A DNA stretch of 64,000 bases from Norana najaformis (lineage: Eukaryota; Annelida; Clitellata; Crassiclitellata; Hormogastridae), in assembly GCA_964023275.1 (NCBI GenBank), contig OZ029918.1, positions 36,611,063 to 36,675,062 on the forward strand. The letters are read 5' to 3'. The notes under the pieces were generated by a model, which ran no database searches, was not told where the DNA came from, and was given only the letters and a program-made list of their open reading frames with translations. The first letter of the stretch is position 1. Each line of letters begins with the position of its first letter. Shown here piece after piece: positions 27,801-40,900 of the stretch. Position numbers and translations under genes: made by a program.

Positions 27801-30800
27801 CATGTTGACATTGGTTACATTGACAATAGTTACACTGGTATTAATTACACTTAGTATTTACATTGACAGTGGTTACATTGACAGTGATTACCCGGTACAT
27901 TGACAGTAGTTAACATGGACTATAGTTGCACTGGCAGAAGTTACACTGACAATTGTAAGTTGTGTTTGGTACTGTTCAGACGTGGGTATGCCAGCTAATT
28001 ATGAAGCAGCAAGTCAACGTTGTCAAAAGCATTCTCATCAACGAAGAAACAGCAGTCTACCAGATTAAACGACTTTTACAGATCTGCTGCAGGTAACTGC
28101 GGTTTAATTTATTCTGGTCTTATCTAATAGGATTATACAATCAGTTTTCTCACTGACACTGGTCATATACTGTGGCGTGATGTAACGGAACGTACATGTT
28201 AATGTAAAGTTTCAAAATTTTCAGCGCCACACAAAAGCCCCGTCCGCTATATAAACTCAAGTCCGCAAGAAAGACCGTCTAACGGAGATAAGATTAAGAC
28301 GCCTTCGCCTTATCTCATTGCAGGTTCATTTCCAAACACCATCCACCACTTGGCTGCCCGCCTGACTCTTGGATCTTTACCTGGAACCGAACCCTTCCTG
28401 CTTATCGAATTGCTTTGACTGAGCGCCTGTGAATAAGCTGGTTCCTGCGACATATCCTTCGTTGGGCGCTATAGAAATCCCGAGCTTGTGATTACGATTA
28501 TGATTAAGCGCAGAACGGAAGGATCATAATATTATAACATTATAACAGCCTTCAAACTGAATAAATTGGTTTTGTTTGTTTTTATACACTAGACCATATT
28601 TGCAGTTAACTACTCCAGCCTGTGAGGCCTGTCCTCTTCCTTGATCTTTGATCTACCCAGAAATTGTACTCATTAGGGGACACAGGTGGAGCGGAAATCT
28701 GAAATCATCTTTATTTCTGTCCTGACTTGAACTGCGACACGGTGGTCTTTTGGTAACGTGTTTGGGCAATTACCATGTGGTTGCGTGTTCGACTCCGTGT
28801 AACAACCCTGGGCAAGTTGTTTGCCCACACCGTGTCTCTGTCACCAAGCATGATATAATTTGGTACTTGCGTAAGCTGGGAAGTAAACGGCAAGTCCCGC
28901 GATGCACTGGCTCTGTGTCCAGGACCTTGGGATTCGTCCGTTGCCGGCTCAAGGGCCTAAAGAAAAGGAAATGAGTGCCTCCCTTATGTCTCATTTGTGG
29001 GATATTGATATTTTACTGACTGCAAGTTGATGGTCCAGTGTGCTATCAGACCTCTGTTGTGATTTTTCTTTATAGGATTTTAGAAAAAGATGTCGCGTTG
29101 TCAGGTTCTATTGCAATCCCTCTCCGAATGCTGGAAATCTTTACAGATAGTAATGTCTACTGGGGGCAGACTGGTGTTATTCAGAATATTCTAGAACATC
29201 TCATTCGCAATGGTGAGCGACGTTCATTTAAAAATGGATTTGTTTCTTATTTATTTATTTAATTATCCTTATCATGCATTGGAGGTCGGAAGTGTCTGCT
29301 GTTAGCCATGTGTGTGGTACATTGCAAATTGCTTTTGCAAGCAGGAAACACGTTTTTCATACCAATTATGGTATGAAATGGCCACACTTTATTCCTATTT
29401 TATACCACAGTGGGTTTTGAAACAGCCACATTCTTTATACCAATCGTAGTACGAAACAGCCATGTTTTTCGTGCTGGTGGTGGTGGTTGTGGTCATGGTA
29501 GTGGTGGTGGTAGTAGTGGTTGTGGTCGTGGTGGTCATGGTTGTGGTGGTGGTCATGGTGGTCGTAGTGGTGGTTGTGGTCATGGTGATTGTGATGGTGG
29601 TCGTGGTTGTGGTCATGGTGGTTGTGATGGTGTTAGTGGTGGTCGTGGTCGTGATGGTGATGGTGATGACGATACAAAAGATGATTATGCAAAATTTCAT
29701 ACACATTTTTTTATACCTCGATTCCTGTTTTGTTAGGCTACTATCACGCGATACGTGCTCTGATGGACAGCAAAGTTCCCGCAAGCATTGAGCGCCCAGA
29801 GTCTCTCACGTCTTCGCATACGTCCATTGCAGGCACACTGCTTGAGCTCATTCGCCGACCCCTGAGACTCCTGGCCAGTGCTGAAAATGACTCGTCATTC
29901 AAGTGAGTTGATGGTTTCAGTAAAATACAGTGCATGCTATGTGATATAACATACAGCACAGTATTGAACACAGTACCATACAATAGATACTATAACTACA
30001 GTGTAGTTTCATACATGGCAGCACTTTTGAGAGGTGTTATATAAATGTTCAGGTACATATATAAATCTTACCCTGATCCATCGAATCCACTGCATTCCCA
30101 TTTCGCTCAACGATCCTCCGTAACAGCTTCTTTGTCTCCATCTCTCTCTGGTCTTCCAGCAACCAGATTTTGTTCTTCCTGCGGCATCTTTGGACAACAC
30201 CTCTGAGTTGTCGCAGTGAATTAGCTGGTACCCCACTGCTTAGTTTTTAAGTAGTGCTTTGGTTTATGATTAGTTTATGATTACGATGACCTGCATTACA
30301 GTTCATGACCTGGAGGTCATTGTACGCTGTCTGTAAACTGGGACAACATTTCACGGACAATGTTTGGGCTCAATAAAGACTTGATGATGTTGTGTGCAAA
30401 CAGTAACGTAGTGGAACGTAGGGATGCACTCGTTTCATGCTTTGTGGCCATTGAGCCGGCAATGGACGAGTCCCAAGGTTCTGAGCAGAGGGCCAGTGCA
30501 TAACAGGGCTTGCCATTTACTTCCTACCTTAAACCAGTATCTGATTATACTGCTTGGTGACAGAGATTATTGTGCGTGAACAACTTGTATAGGATTGTTA
30601 TTTCGAGTTCATCCAGCAGACTAGAACCCACAATTTGTGGGGCACAGTAGCTGATTGGATAGAATGCTTGGCTTGTAATGTGGAGAGTGCAGGTTCAAGC
30701 CTCCTCTGAGACTTTGAGCAAGTCCTTCATTCACAATTGCGTTGCACTTCACATTCAGGTTTTTCGACCTTGTGTGCATAGCAAATGCAAAATAATAATA

Positions 30801-33800
30801 ATAAATGAATAATAATAATCTTTCTATTACCTACTCCGCACACCCTGTATGCATGAGGTTTGACAATTTTCCTGAAAAACTTCATATGTTGTTTGACTTC
30901 CTTCCAGGAACGTTATGCTTCAGTCGCTGTGCTCCGAAATGTTCTGCCGGCCGCACTCGGAGGCAATCAGTCGCCTTCTTATTCCGGATCTTGTGAAAGG
31001 GGAGGTTCCATTTCCATTTCACTCATTACTGCTTGCTCTAGTTCCCCCAAGCCATCTCAGAGAGGTCGGCACCGATGAAATGGATCGCTCTGATTGGTCA
31101 CTCACTGTCCAGTCGTCAGTCTGGCTGCTCTACAGCATACTGTGTCTGAGCGAAAATCAATTAGGTACCCATCCCTGAATTTTTAACTTGCAGTACAGTT
31201 TTTTTTAAAATCAGAAACGTGGTTATTATGATGATACAAACAACTAACAGTGATGGTAATGGTGGTGGTGGTGGTGTGGTGGTGGTGTGGTGGTGGTGGT
31301 GTCGTGGTGGTGGTGGTGGTGGTTATTACACACTCTGGCTGTTTCGATACATGGTGATGGCCATGATGATGATAATGATAAGAAGAAATCAGTTGTCATC
31401 ATCATCACTGATGTCATCCCTCATCATTCATTATCATCGTCAATTCATTGTCGTGCAGTTGACTTTTTTTACAGACACGCTACCGAACGACAGTAAGCTT
31501 GTGTTCCTCATCATTCTACATAAGCTCGTTCCTCACCTGAGGGTCCGGAAGCAGAAGTCCGCATTTAACGACGAATTATCCGACACAGATGAAGAGACAA
31601 TGGATGTTGAACAAGAGGTCGTCACTTTGATATCTTAATCAACCTAACCTTTTCAGATCTTGCTTTCCACATGATTACTGTTTGATTATAATCTAATCTA
31701 ATCCAAAGAATGCTTTAGCACCATTATCATAAGGTTTTAAGTAAAAATAAAAGTAAAGGTAATGCACTTGTTTGCACATGTTCATAGAAACTCCTCAGAA
31801 ATGGTGTCCTGAGGTTGAATGATCGTTTGTTTGAGGCACAAACTTGACCGCAGGAATCCATTTATGAGACACATTTTTTAACCTCCCAAGTGGTACGCAT
31901 TTACCAACCAAGAAGGTATGGCTGGCTGAGTTGGCACTGAGGTGGCATGACGTTCCACAGATGGTCGCCATTCATGTACTAATGGGACTTGATTTGTCTC
32001 AAGTGGTGGAGAAATCCTGCAATGTTTGAACTCCTGACCTCAGGGTGAATAGTCCAGCATGCTAACCACTATTTGTAATCGTAAGATTGTAATTGTAAGA
32101 TCGTAATTGTAAGATTGTAATTGTAAGATCGTTATTGTAAGATTGTAATTGTAATTGTAAGATTGTAATTGTAATTGTAAGATTGTAATTGTAAGATCGT
32201 AATTGTAAGATCGTAATTGTAAGGTTGTAATTGTAAGATTGTAATTGTAAGATTGTAATTGAGATTTATACAGCACCCAATGAAAGCTAAGTCACAGGCG
32301 CTCAGTCAAAACAAAACCTATAGGCAAGAAGGGTTCAGTTCCAGGTCACTAGATCATCACACATGCCCAGGGTTCGTAATCGATTCGTGTCTATTTTTCA
32401 CAGTCAGAAACGCTGGATGTTTGCCAAAAATGTATCGAGATTCTGGAATCACCGCAAATCGAGCGCTGTCTCATGGCGCTGAGTCGGCGCAATGACCTTT
32501 GCACCTTAACGGCTCTGTGTACCTTTTGCTACACTCTGATGGAGCAGAACTGCATGGAAATACACAAAACAAGGTCCATGTCTAATCTAATCTAATCTTA
32601 GATTGAAGTAGATATGATCAAAAGCTAATCAAATCTGGTCGTGTTTAAACCCAATGGCCTAATCCAGTGATCTCTAATTTAATCTAATCTAAACTAATCT
32701 TAGGTTGAAGTAAACATGATTATTGGCTGTGTCAGTCTGGTCTTATCTAAGACCTAATCCTCAGCTCATCTTTTCTTAGCTTTTTATGATGTGGGTCAAT
32801 ATTCCTCCTCCTCATCTTTTGGAATGTTCTAGTTGTATATGCTGTATATTTTGCTAATGTATAACTGTATTGTGTACTATTCTAATAAATCGTATCAAAT
32901 CTCGGATATAATACAGTGACCATGCGGTTGCGGGTTCAACTCTGTGTAACAACCACGGGAAAGTTGTTCGCACACACCATGCCTCTGTCACCAAGTGGTA
33001 TAATTTGATACCGGCGTAAGCTGGAAAGTAAACGGCAAATCCTGTGATGCACTGACCCTCGTTGTCCAGGACCTTGGGATTCGTCAATCCCTCGAGGCTC
33101 ATGGGCCTAAGAAAAAGAAATGAGTGCCTCCTCTACGTCTTAATTGTGGGATATGGGATACTTTACTGCTATAGCACTGTTATCAGAATCCATGGGGTAT
33201 CAGTCAGTGGTCAATTCAGGTAAAACCGTAGTCAGAATTGCCATCTACTGGAGAAACCTGGTCGACTTCTGATGGATAAAGGAAACTGGAAGTCAGGCTG
33301 CGTTGGGTATGCATGTTGAAACAGACGAGTATTGAACCTTCTGATCAAGTTTAACTTGGGTTCTTACTTGTGCAATTGCTCTCTTGAGATCTGCGACTTG
33401 ATCGCCTCTCTCTTCCCCTCTCAGGGTTTTGCAGGCGCCTTAAGACTGTACTGTTTAACAGCGATTTTACTTGTTCGGGTCGGGAACGCCTCTGCTGAGT
33501 TTACTCTTTAAGACGCGCTTTATAAATCTTAAATTACGATTACGGTTACAAATTACAATACGCTGAGCTTAAAATGCTGTGAATATTTTGTGTTGGTTTC
33601 TTGTGCATTGTGTTGATTTTATATTATGTGTTGATTTTGTGCTTTAGACTGCTCTACTCTCTCGCCTTTAATCCGCAGTTTATTCGCAATCTCTGGGGTG
33701 CATGTGTCAGCATTTCCACACGGTCCAGCAATGGGTGAGGACACCATTTTGCTGAAGATTTTATGAAGACTACTAGACATTTTTATGGTATTGTTTAAGA

Positions 33801-36800
33801 CTGATTAAAATAAAAAAGTTTTAAATATTTGTTTACAATATTGCCAACTTGTTTACATCCAGCTGCAATGTGTGCTTCAGAATTGTTGTAAGGAGGCTTT
33901 ATCAAATTTCATTTGTATTGTATTGTATGCCACAACTTTGTAATGTAATGTAATCAAAAATTTATAAAGCGCCACTTCGAGGTAAACTCTTCAGAGGCGC
34001 TACCGGCCCTACAACCCAGAAGCACTGAGAAATAAGAAGGTCTTCAAGCGCTTGCGGAAAAGAGGGGGAGATAGACTAAGAAGTTTATACCACAAATGGT
34101 AAAATTTTTGTATGATGTGCTTTAGTTTCCAGTCGACCTTACTGCAGATGTTAACACGCGGCCTGGCTATGAGCACGTTCGATCTGAATCGGATCATTCC
34201 TATGCTTTCGATCTTCTGCTCTCATTTCAGTCATTTTATGATGTCTCTCCACGACTCTGAGTTTCATGGCGACTTATCAAGTAAGTTATCTTTCGTAACG
34301 TAAGGTAAGTAAGTAAGTAAGTGTATTCTTTATTAACCAATAGCTAATCGCATATCGGTTGATAAATATCTAAGAATACAAGAAAAGCAACTTAGTATGC
34401 ATACAGTACATACAACAAATACATATATTTAAAGTAAGTTAGGTGGTTTGCTGATGAAACAGAGACAGAGATTGGGCAAGAAGATCGTGTCACAGGTCAC
34501 ATGGCAAGCTGTTCCAGAGTGAAGGGCAAGTATAAGATCTTTTTTTTGCAAAGCTGGGTAGTTGCCTTGCAGGCAGTGCTTCATCATAGGGAGCTATTTA
34601 AGTTAGTAAGTAAGTAAGTAAGTATATTTTTTATTAACCAATATCTAATCGCACATCGGTTTACAAGTATTTAAGAACACAAGAAAAACTTAATATGCAA
34701 GCAAGTCCTAATAATAAAACATTTACGCGTTAAATTATCAGCGATAGGAATGATACGGTCATGGGTGTGGGGCCATATGGAATAACTGAGGGTTTTAACT
34801 GGCGGCAGTAGCTGATGTAAGACATGGTTTGGGTTTGTATCTTGGTTTTGTCCATTCATGACTGCAGATTTCTTCCCTCTGCTGTGCAAGTAGCTATCCA
34901 GTTAACACCAACTCTAAATGAAATGTGACCTGACCGTCCCTCCGGCCTGAACTTAAGAGTGTGGTGTAGAAGCTTCGCTGTGGTTGGCCCATCTTTTTTT
35001 GAACAGGTTGCCTAGCAACCAATGACGTGAGTTCATTGGTCATTCTCTTAGTGAACTGACCTGGATATTGACCTGAAAGCTGCTTGGCTTTGGTGCACAC
35101 CATCGGTTGATACCTTGTGCATTAGATACCGGCGCTATAGAAGTTACTAATTATTATTATTGTCTGCACCCTGTAAGCACTTGAAATCCATTCTTTGTGA
35201 TCTTGGTTTGTGTCGTTAGTTTGGGAGCACCTCTGAATTGGTGCTGTATAAACTTTGGATTACAATTACAATTGCAGCTGTTTGAAATGTTCCAGATTCA
35301 AGGAACTCGATGCCTTTTACGTTGGACGAGCTGCCTGCCATTGCTCAGATGCTGTGCGAAGCCTGTCTTGGAATTATTGAATTGACTCATCCAGACACGA
35401 AAGCCATCACTGGAATCAATCGCAACATCGTCTCCGCGGAAGATTTGAACCACCAACAGGAGATGCTTATTGCCGTCTTTAAGGTACAGGCAGTTCTTCC
35501 AGTGGACTTGTGCGTGTTCATTTAATTAGTTAAAACACTTATTATGCCTGCAACATTAGCTAATATTACTCTAAGGTAATTTTTCTGCTGTATGTTGTTC
35601 TATTCAGATGTGTTTGTGTTTGAAAGGTAAAAAGGTTTAATTCGCTTTTCTGCTGTTGTTAGGATATGGTAGGATATGGATATGGGGCATAGTAGCTGAT
35701 TGGTTAGAGCCTCAGGTTGTATGTGGGTCACAGTAGCCGATTGGTTAGAGCGCTCGGCTTGTATGTGGGTCACGGTAGCTGATTGGTTTAATGCAAAGAA
35801 GAAAGAGAATCGCTACAGTATGTTTCTGCTTGAAACTTTCATTATTTCTTGTTCTGTTGTTAGGTGATTGTGAAACTCGTTAAACAGTTATATGACAGAG
35901 ATTGTCGACGAAGTTTCTGTCCGGAGGGTCACTGGCTCTCGTCTCGTATCTCCATCCAAGCGGACAAGGTCAGTTTCTTCAAATTTTAATTGCATTAAGA
36001 CTATTGGGTAGCATGCTGTCCATCTTACGTTAGAATCGTAATTGTATCGTAATCGTAAACTTGAGATTTCTGCAGCACCTAATGAAAGCTAAGTTGCAGG
36101 AACCGGCCTATTCACTCAATCAAAAGAAAATTGATAGGTAACAAAGGTTCGGTTCCAAGTCAAGATCCGAGAGTCAGGCAGGCAAACAGTCAGACAGCTA
36201 GGGTGAGTGGTGTTTGGAATTGGAAAGAGTAATTGTAATTAGTAACTTCTTACGTGCCAGTGTCTGATGCATCAACTGATGGTGCACCAAAGTCAAGCTG
36301 CAGTCAAGACTGAGAGGCGGTCTGTGGTGGATAAGCAATCTGAAAAAGGTAAATCTTACAGTTAAAACAAAATGACACAAATGACTCAGATAATGAAATT
36401 CAGATCATTTTTTTAATGATTCTGTTTCCAGTTACATATTCCAAACGGCAACTTCTTTGTCTTTGTCCGAAAACCCTTCGGAACACAGAGCATTCTCAAT
36501 CCACGAAGAACGTGTATGTGTTTCTCGTCTTTTTCAGGGAAAACATTAGATAACATTAGATATTGTACGACTGAACATTGGCTAGCTAACTTATTAATTT
36601 ATCAAGTGTAAGCTAATAAATGTTTCTTGGTTAATGAGTAAATTTGCTTAACTTCATATAAATTAACTAGTAGTCTTAATAATTTTTTGTAATAGACACG
36701 TAGACATAAGTTTACTTTTATCACTTTTTTCTTGTTTTCAGTCGATGATGACACGCCGCTCCTGTCCAACACGGACGTTCGACGGAATGTAGTCCTGTCT

Positions 36801-37882
36801 GAAATGCCGTTTGTTGTTCCTTTCGAAGAACGAGTCAAGGTAGAACGCCCCTCTGATGCTTCTTCATGTGATCTATTTACTCTCAGGGTGTTGGTGGCAA
36901 ATTGTCGATGCATCTGCTTTAAACCTCTGTGCACTGGGTTTGAGTCCTGGAACGTCAAGGCTTGTGAGGAAAGGTTTTCTGTTTGGTGTATGCTGTTGTA
37001 TGTGCGTTTCAGCCGGAAGATCTTACACCTCTGGGCCACTTCTGTGAAGACCAGTAGTGATAGAAGATCAGTCCCTTAATCTACCCCCTCTGAGGGGCAG
37101 TCACGGGTATGAAGTGTTGGCGACTTCACTTTCTTAGCCTTGGCATATGAGGGCGGGTGGCCAGTCTTCTCCCTTCCTGTTTGATCTTCCCACTGACAGT
37201 GTATGTGGGCACAAGTGATGCAGCATTCTCGGAACATTTTTTGTGTTGGTGGGAGTTTGACCCTCTGACCTCTGAGTTGAGAGTTCAGCACTTGACTATC
37301 ATGCACCACTTAATGGAAGCATATAATTAACATAATTTATCAATTATTTTATCAGTAATTAATTCACATAATTAATGTACCGGTAATTTATTGGAGAAAC
37401 GTAGATTTTTTATTATATTTGTCCTGGGTGTGAATAGACATCATGTGCATGTATGTATGTGTGTGAACATTTATATAGCGCCTTTTAGCAACCTCACAAT
37501 GATGATGAACCAATGCTTTCCAGCAAATCTAAAAGGGTGTGTCTTGTGGACTGGTAATTGAAACTGGTATGGTAACCCGTGGTCCCATGATACCATAGTA
37601 CCGTGCGTCATGGAGGTTACAGTATGGCCAGTCGTTTGGTGTAGGTCTTCCACAAACTGGTGAACCAAGACAGAGTGGAAAACCAGGGATCGAATCACGC
37701 CTTTGGAATGAGTCATTCGATTATGATCCGCAGGAGTTATCTCTACGAAGACGCCTTCGAGAAACTCTCACAAGAAAATGGTCAGTGCTTTGATTTATTT
37801 TGTGTTTTAACATATGCTGGCCTTTCACGGGTTATATATAATGATATAATTTATTTAATTGTTACATCAGTGTATGTATTTA

Positions 37883-37918
<36 letters not shown>

Positions 37919-40900
37919 GGGGCATGGTGGCCAAACGGTTGAGTGTTTGGTTTGTAATGCTGAGAGTAGGGGTTCAGTCCTTCTCCCCTGAGACAGTTAC
38001 TGTGTAGGGACCTTGAACAAGTCCTTCACTCTTCCACAGATCCTATCCTGATTCTTCCTCTGCCCCTTGTCTATATTTCCACCCCAATTCCAAACACCAT
38101 CTAACTACCGAATCTGATCCTATCTGCCTATCGATTTTGTTTTGAGTATACAGTGTAAGGTTCATTTATATATGTATTAATAGTTATATATATACTCTGT
38201 ATATATATATATCAGTCTTATATGTATGTGTGTGTATATATATATATATAAGTTCTTGCTTATTTCTTGCAGAGCCAAACCTGAAGCGAAAGATACAGGT
38301 GCAGCTTGTCAACTTTGCCGGCGTGGATGAGGCCGGTGTCGATGGAGGTGGCATCTTTCGCGAGTTCATGGCGGAGCTGATAAAGACGGCGTTCGACCCG
38401 AACCGCGGCTTCTTCAAGTGCACCTCGGACAAACTGCTCTACCCGAATCCACAGGCAAAGCTGCTCATCGACAACTTCATGAGCCACTACTTTTTCCTTG
38501 GCAGGATACTTGGAAAAGTGAGCACATAGATCGGTTTGTCCTATCAGGAGTTAGGTTCGGTTAACATCTGCTCCAGTGCATTTTAATGGACACTGTATGG
38601 AGTTAGTTTCAGTTTGTGTTTGTATCTGATGGAAACTGAAAGTAATTCTTACTTTACCTTTGTTGACTTTCTTACCCGCCATGGCCTGGCTTCTGGTTTC
38701 TCTGACATAACGGAATTCGACCCTGGCATCTCAAAGGCATTATGATTTTGGATTGTGATTTTGACTTGAAGTGACCATCGATTATAACGGCGCTATAAAA
38801 GTCTTTAGATTAGATTAGATTAGCCTCTCCCTAGCTGTCTTAGGGTAGCGAGGTACTGTGAGAGCCTCAGAATACAGTTTTTGTCAACCCAGCTGGCTCA
38901 AGACAGTAAGTAAGTAAGTAAGTAATGCATTTGTTAACATGCCATATGTCCATTGGCTGAGCGAGGAATCAATCGTGGACAAACACACAAACAATAAAAT
39001 ACATTACAAAATATATTACACAGCAAACAAATAAAGGACGATGCGCAGCCACAAAGACTGACATACAGAATAGCACAAAGACAGGAATAGAAGCCGCCCT
39101 ATTCTAGGACGAAGCTAAACACGGAGGCGAGCCACTTTGAGTAGAGTATACATATTGTATGAAAACTCTTCTTGTAGGTGATTTACGAGAACATGTTGAC
39201 TGAGATGCCGTTTGCGAGCTTTTTCCTGTCAAAGCTTCTCAGCCGACACCGAGTCGATGTGGACATACATCACTTGGCGTCTCTCGATCCAGAGATGTAC
39301 AAGTAAGTGGGATTTTAAAACGAACTTATTTGCAGTTCTAAATCATCGGCATTTCAATAAAAGATATAAAGAAGGCATCAGTCATTGGTCTACCTGCAAC
39401 ATACATCCTGCAGACCTTCATCATTGGATTATTAGAGACAGCTGCTCCCTGCAACTTTTATCAACACCGAGGCTGGGCTTTGGAGGGTTACGACCTGGCT
39501 TATCCAACGGATTATTCTTTTGGATTGCGATTTTCACTTGACGCAACCATCAATTGTTGCCTTGGGTATTACGATAACGGCGCTATAGAAGCCATTAGAT
39601 TAATTTTCTGTGTAGGCTTCATGAAGGGGCACTTTATGAATTGACTAAATGAACGAATGAATTTAATTATTGTTATTCAGTGTTATGGCTGTGTTACTGT
39701 ATTTCAAGCAGAATGGGTTGTGACTTACTGTAAAATGTGGTATTGAAATTTGTTTACGTTTCAGAAATCTTCTATCGTTGAAAGACTACGAGGGCGACAT
39801 ATCAGACCTCGGTCTTGATTTTACTGTTGTAAACAATGAATTGGGAGAAGCACAGGTCAGTTGTAATTTGATGTAAAACTGATAAATTGTGGTAATTGTA
39901 ACAGACGTGTCTTCTCAAGTAACTTCTCAGATCTGTTTTGTAAAGTGAAATTTAGGAAAATGTAAGACGAGGTGAAAACACTTCAGCTGCATTACATTAC
40001 AACTGCATTACACTACAGCTGCATTACATTACAACTGCATTACAACACTACGTTCCATCCAACAAGACATCCCAACTTGCCTTTGGTGCTTATTTGCCGA
40101 CCAACATAGGTTGGAAGGCTGAATTCATAGTCGTAATTGTAATTTGATATTTATATAGCACCTCTTTAAGAAAACTACTCAGAGGTGTTCCATTGCTCAG
40201 ACGCACCACGTGTTGTATTCCATACAAGTACTAACCCAGCTCGAAGTTGCTTAATATCACATTCTGCCATCAGGTGGAAGAGCTGAAGCCTGGCGGAAAG
40301 GATGCCCCGGTTACGAATCAAAACCACATCGAATACATCCATCTTATGGCCGACTATCGTCTTAACAAACAGGTAATAGCAAATTAATAAAACTTGACAT
40401 CAGTAATAAATGGTATTCATAACAAAATGGAAAAATAATAGTAATAAGAAAAATAAAATAATAAAAATTAGAATTGCATTCAGAAAATAATAAGATGGTT
40501 GAAATAATATTCATAAAATAGTCGTCATAATAATAATAATAATAATAATACTAGTAAAAATATTTATAATATGAATTATCATAAAATAGTAAATCTTTGT
40601 AAAATAACCATAATAATACTGCAGGTATTAAAAAAAACTAAAAATCAGTATGATAAAGATAATTAATTATGATTTCACTCGAAGCAGCCACCGATTGATG
40701 CGTTGGACATTTTTAGAACTGCGCTATGGAATTCATTAGAAATCTTTAATCGGTGTTGTTTTCTTCGAATGCGCTGAGTAATCGTTTTCTGAGTGGTGCT
40801 GTATTAATTTCGTGATGCGTAACTAAACGGCTGTGAATTGTTTAGATGCGCCAACACTGCAGCGCATTTCGTTCTGGTCTGGCGGACGTCGTAAACATCG

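Noticed and set aside
36261..36348. Possible UBE3C exon with acceptor GTGCCAG and donor GTAAAT
   Set aside because: 88 bases would shift the frame between exons ending and starting at phase 0, and the sequence resembles a retroelement tail.
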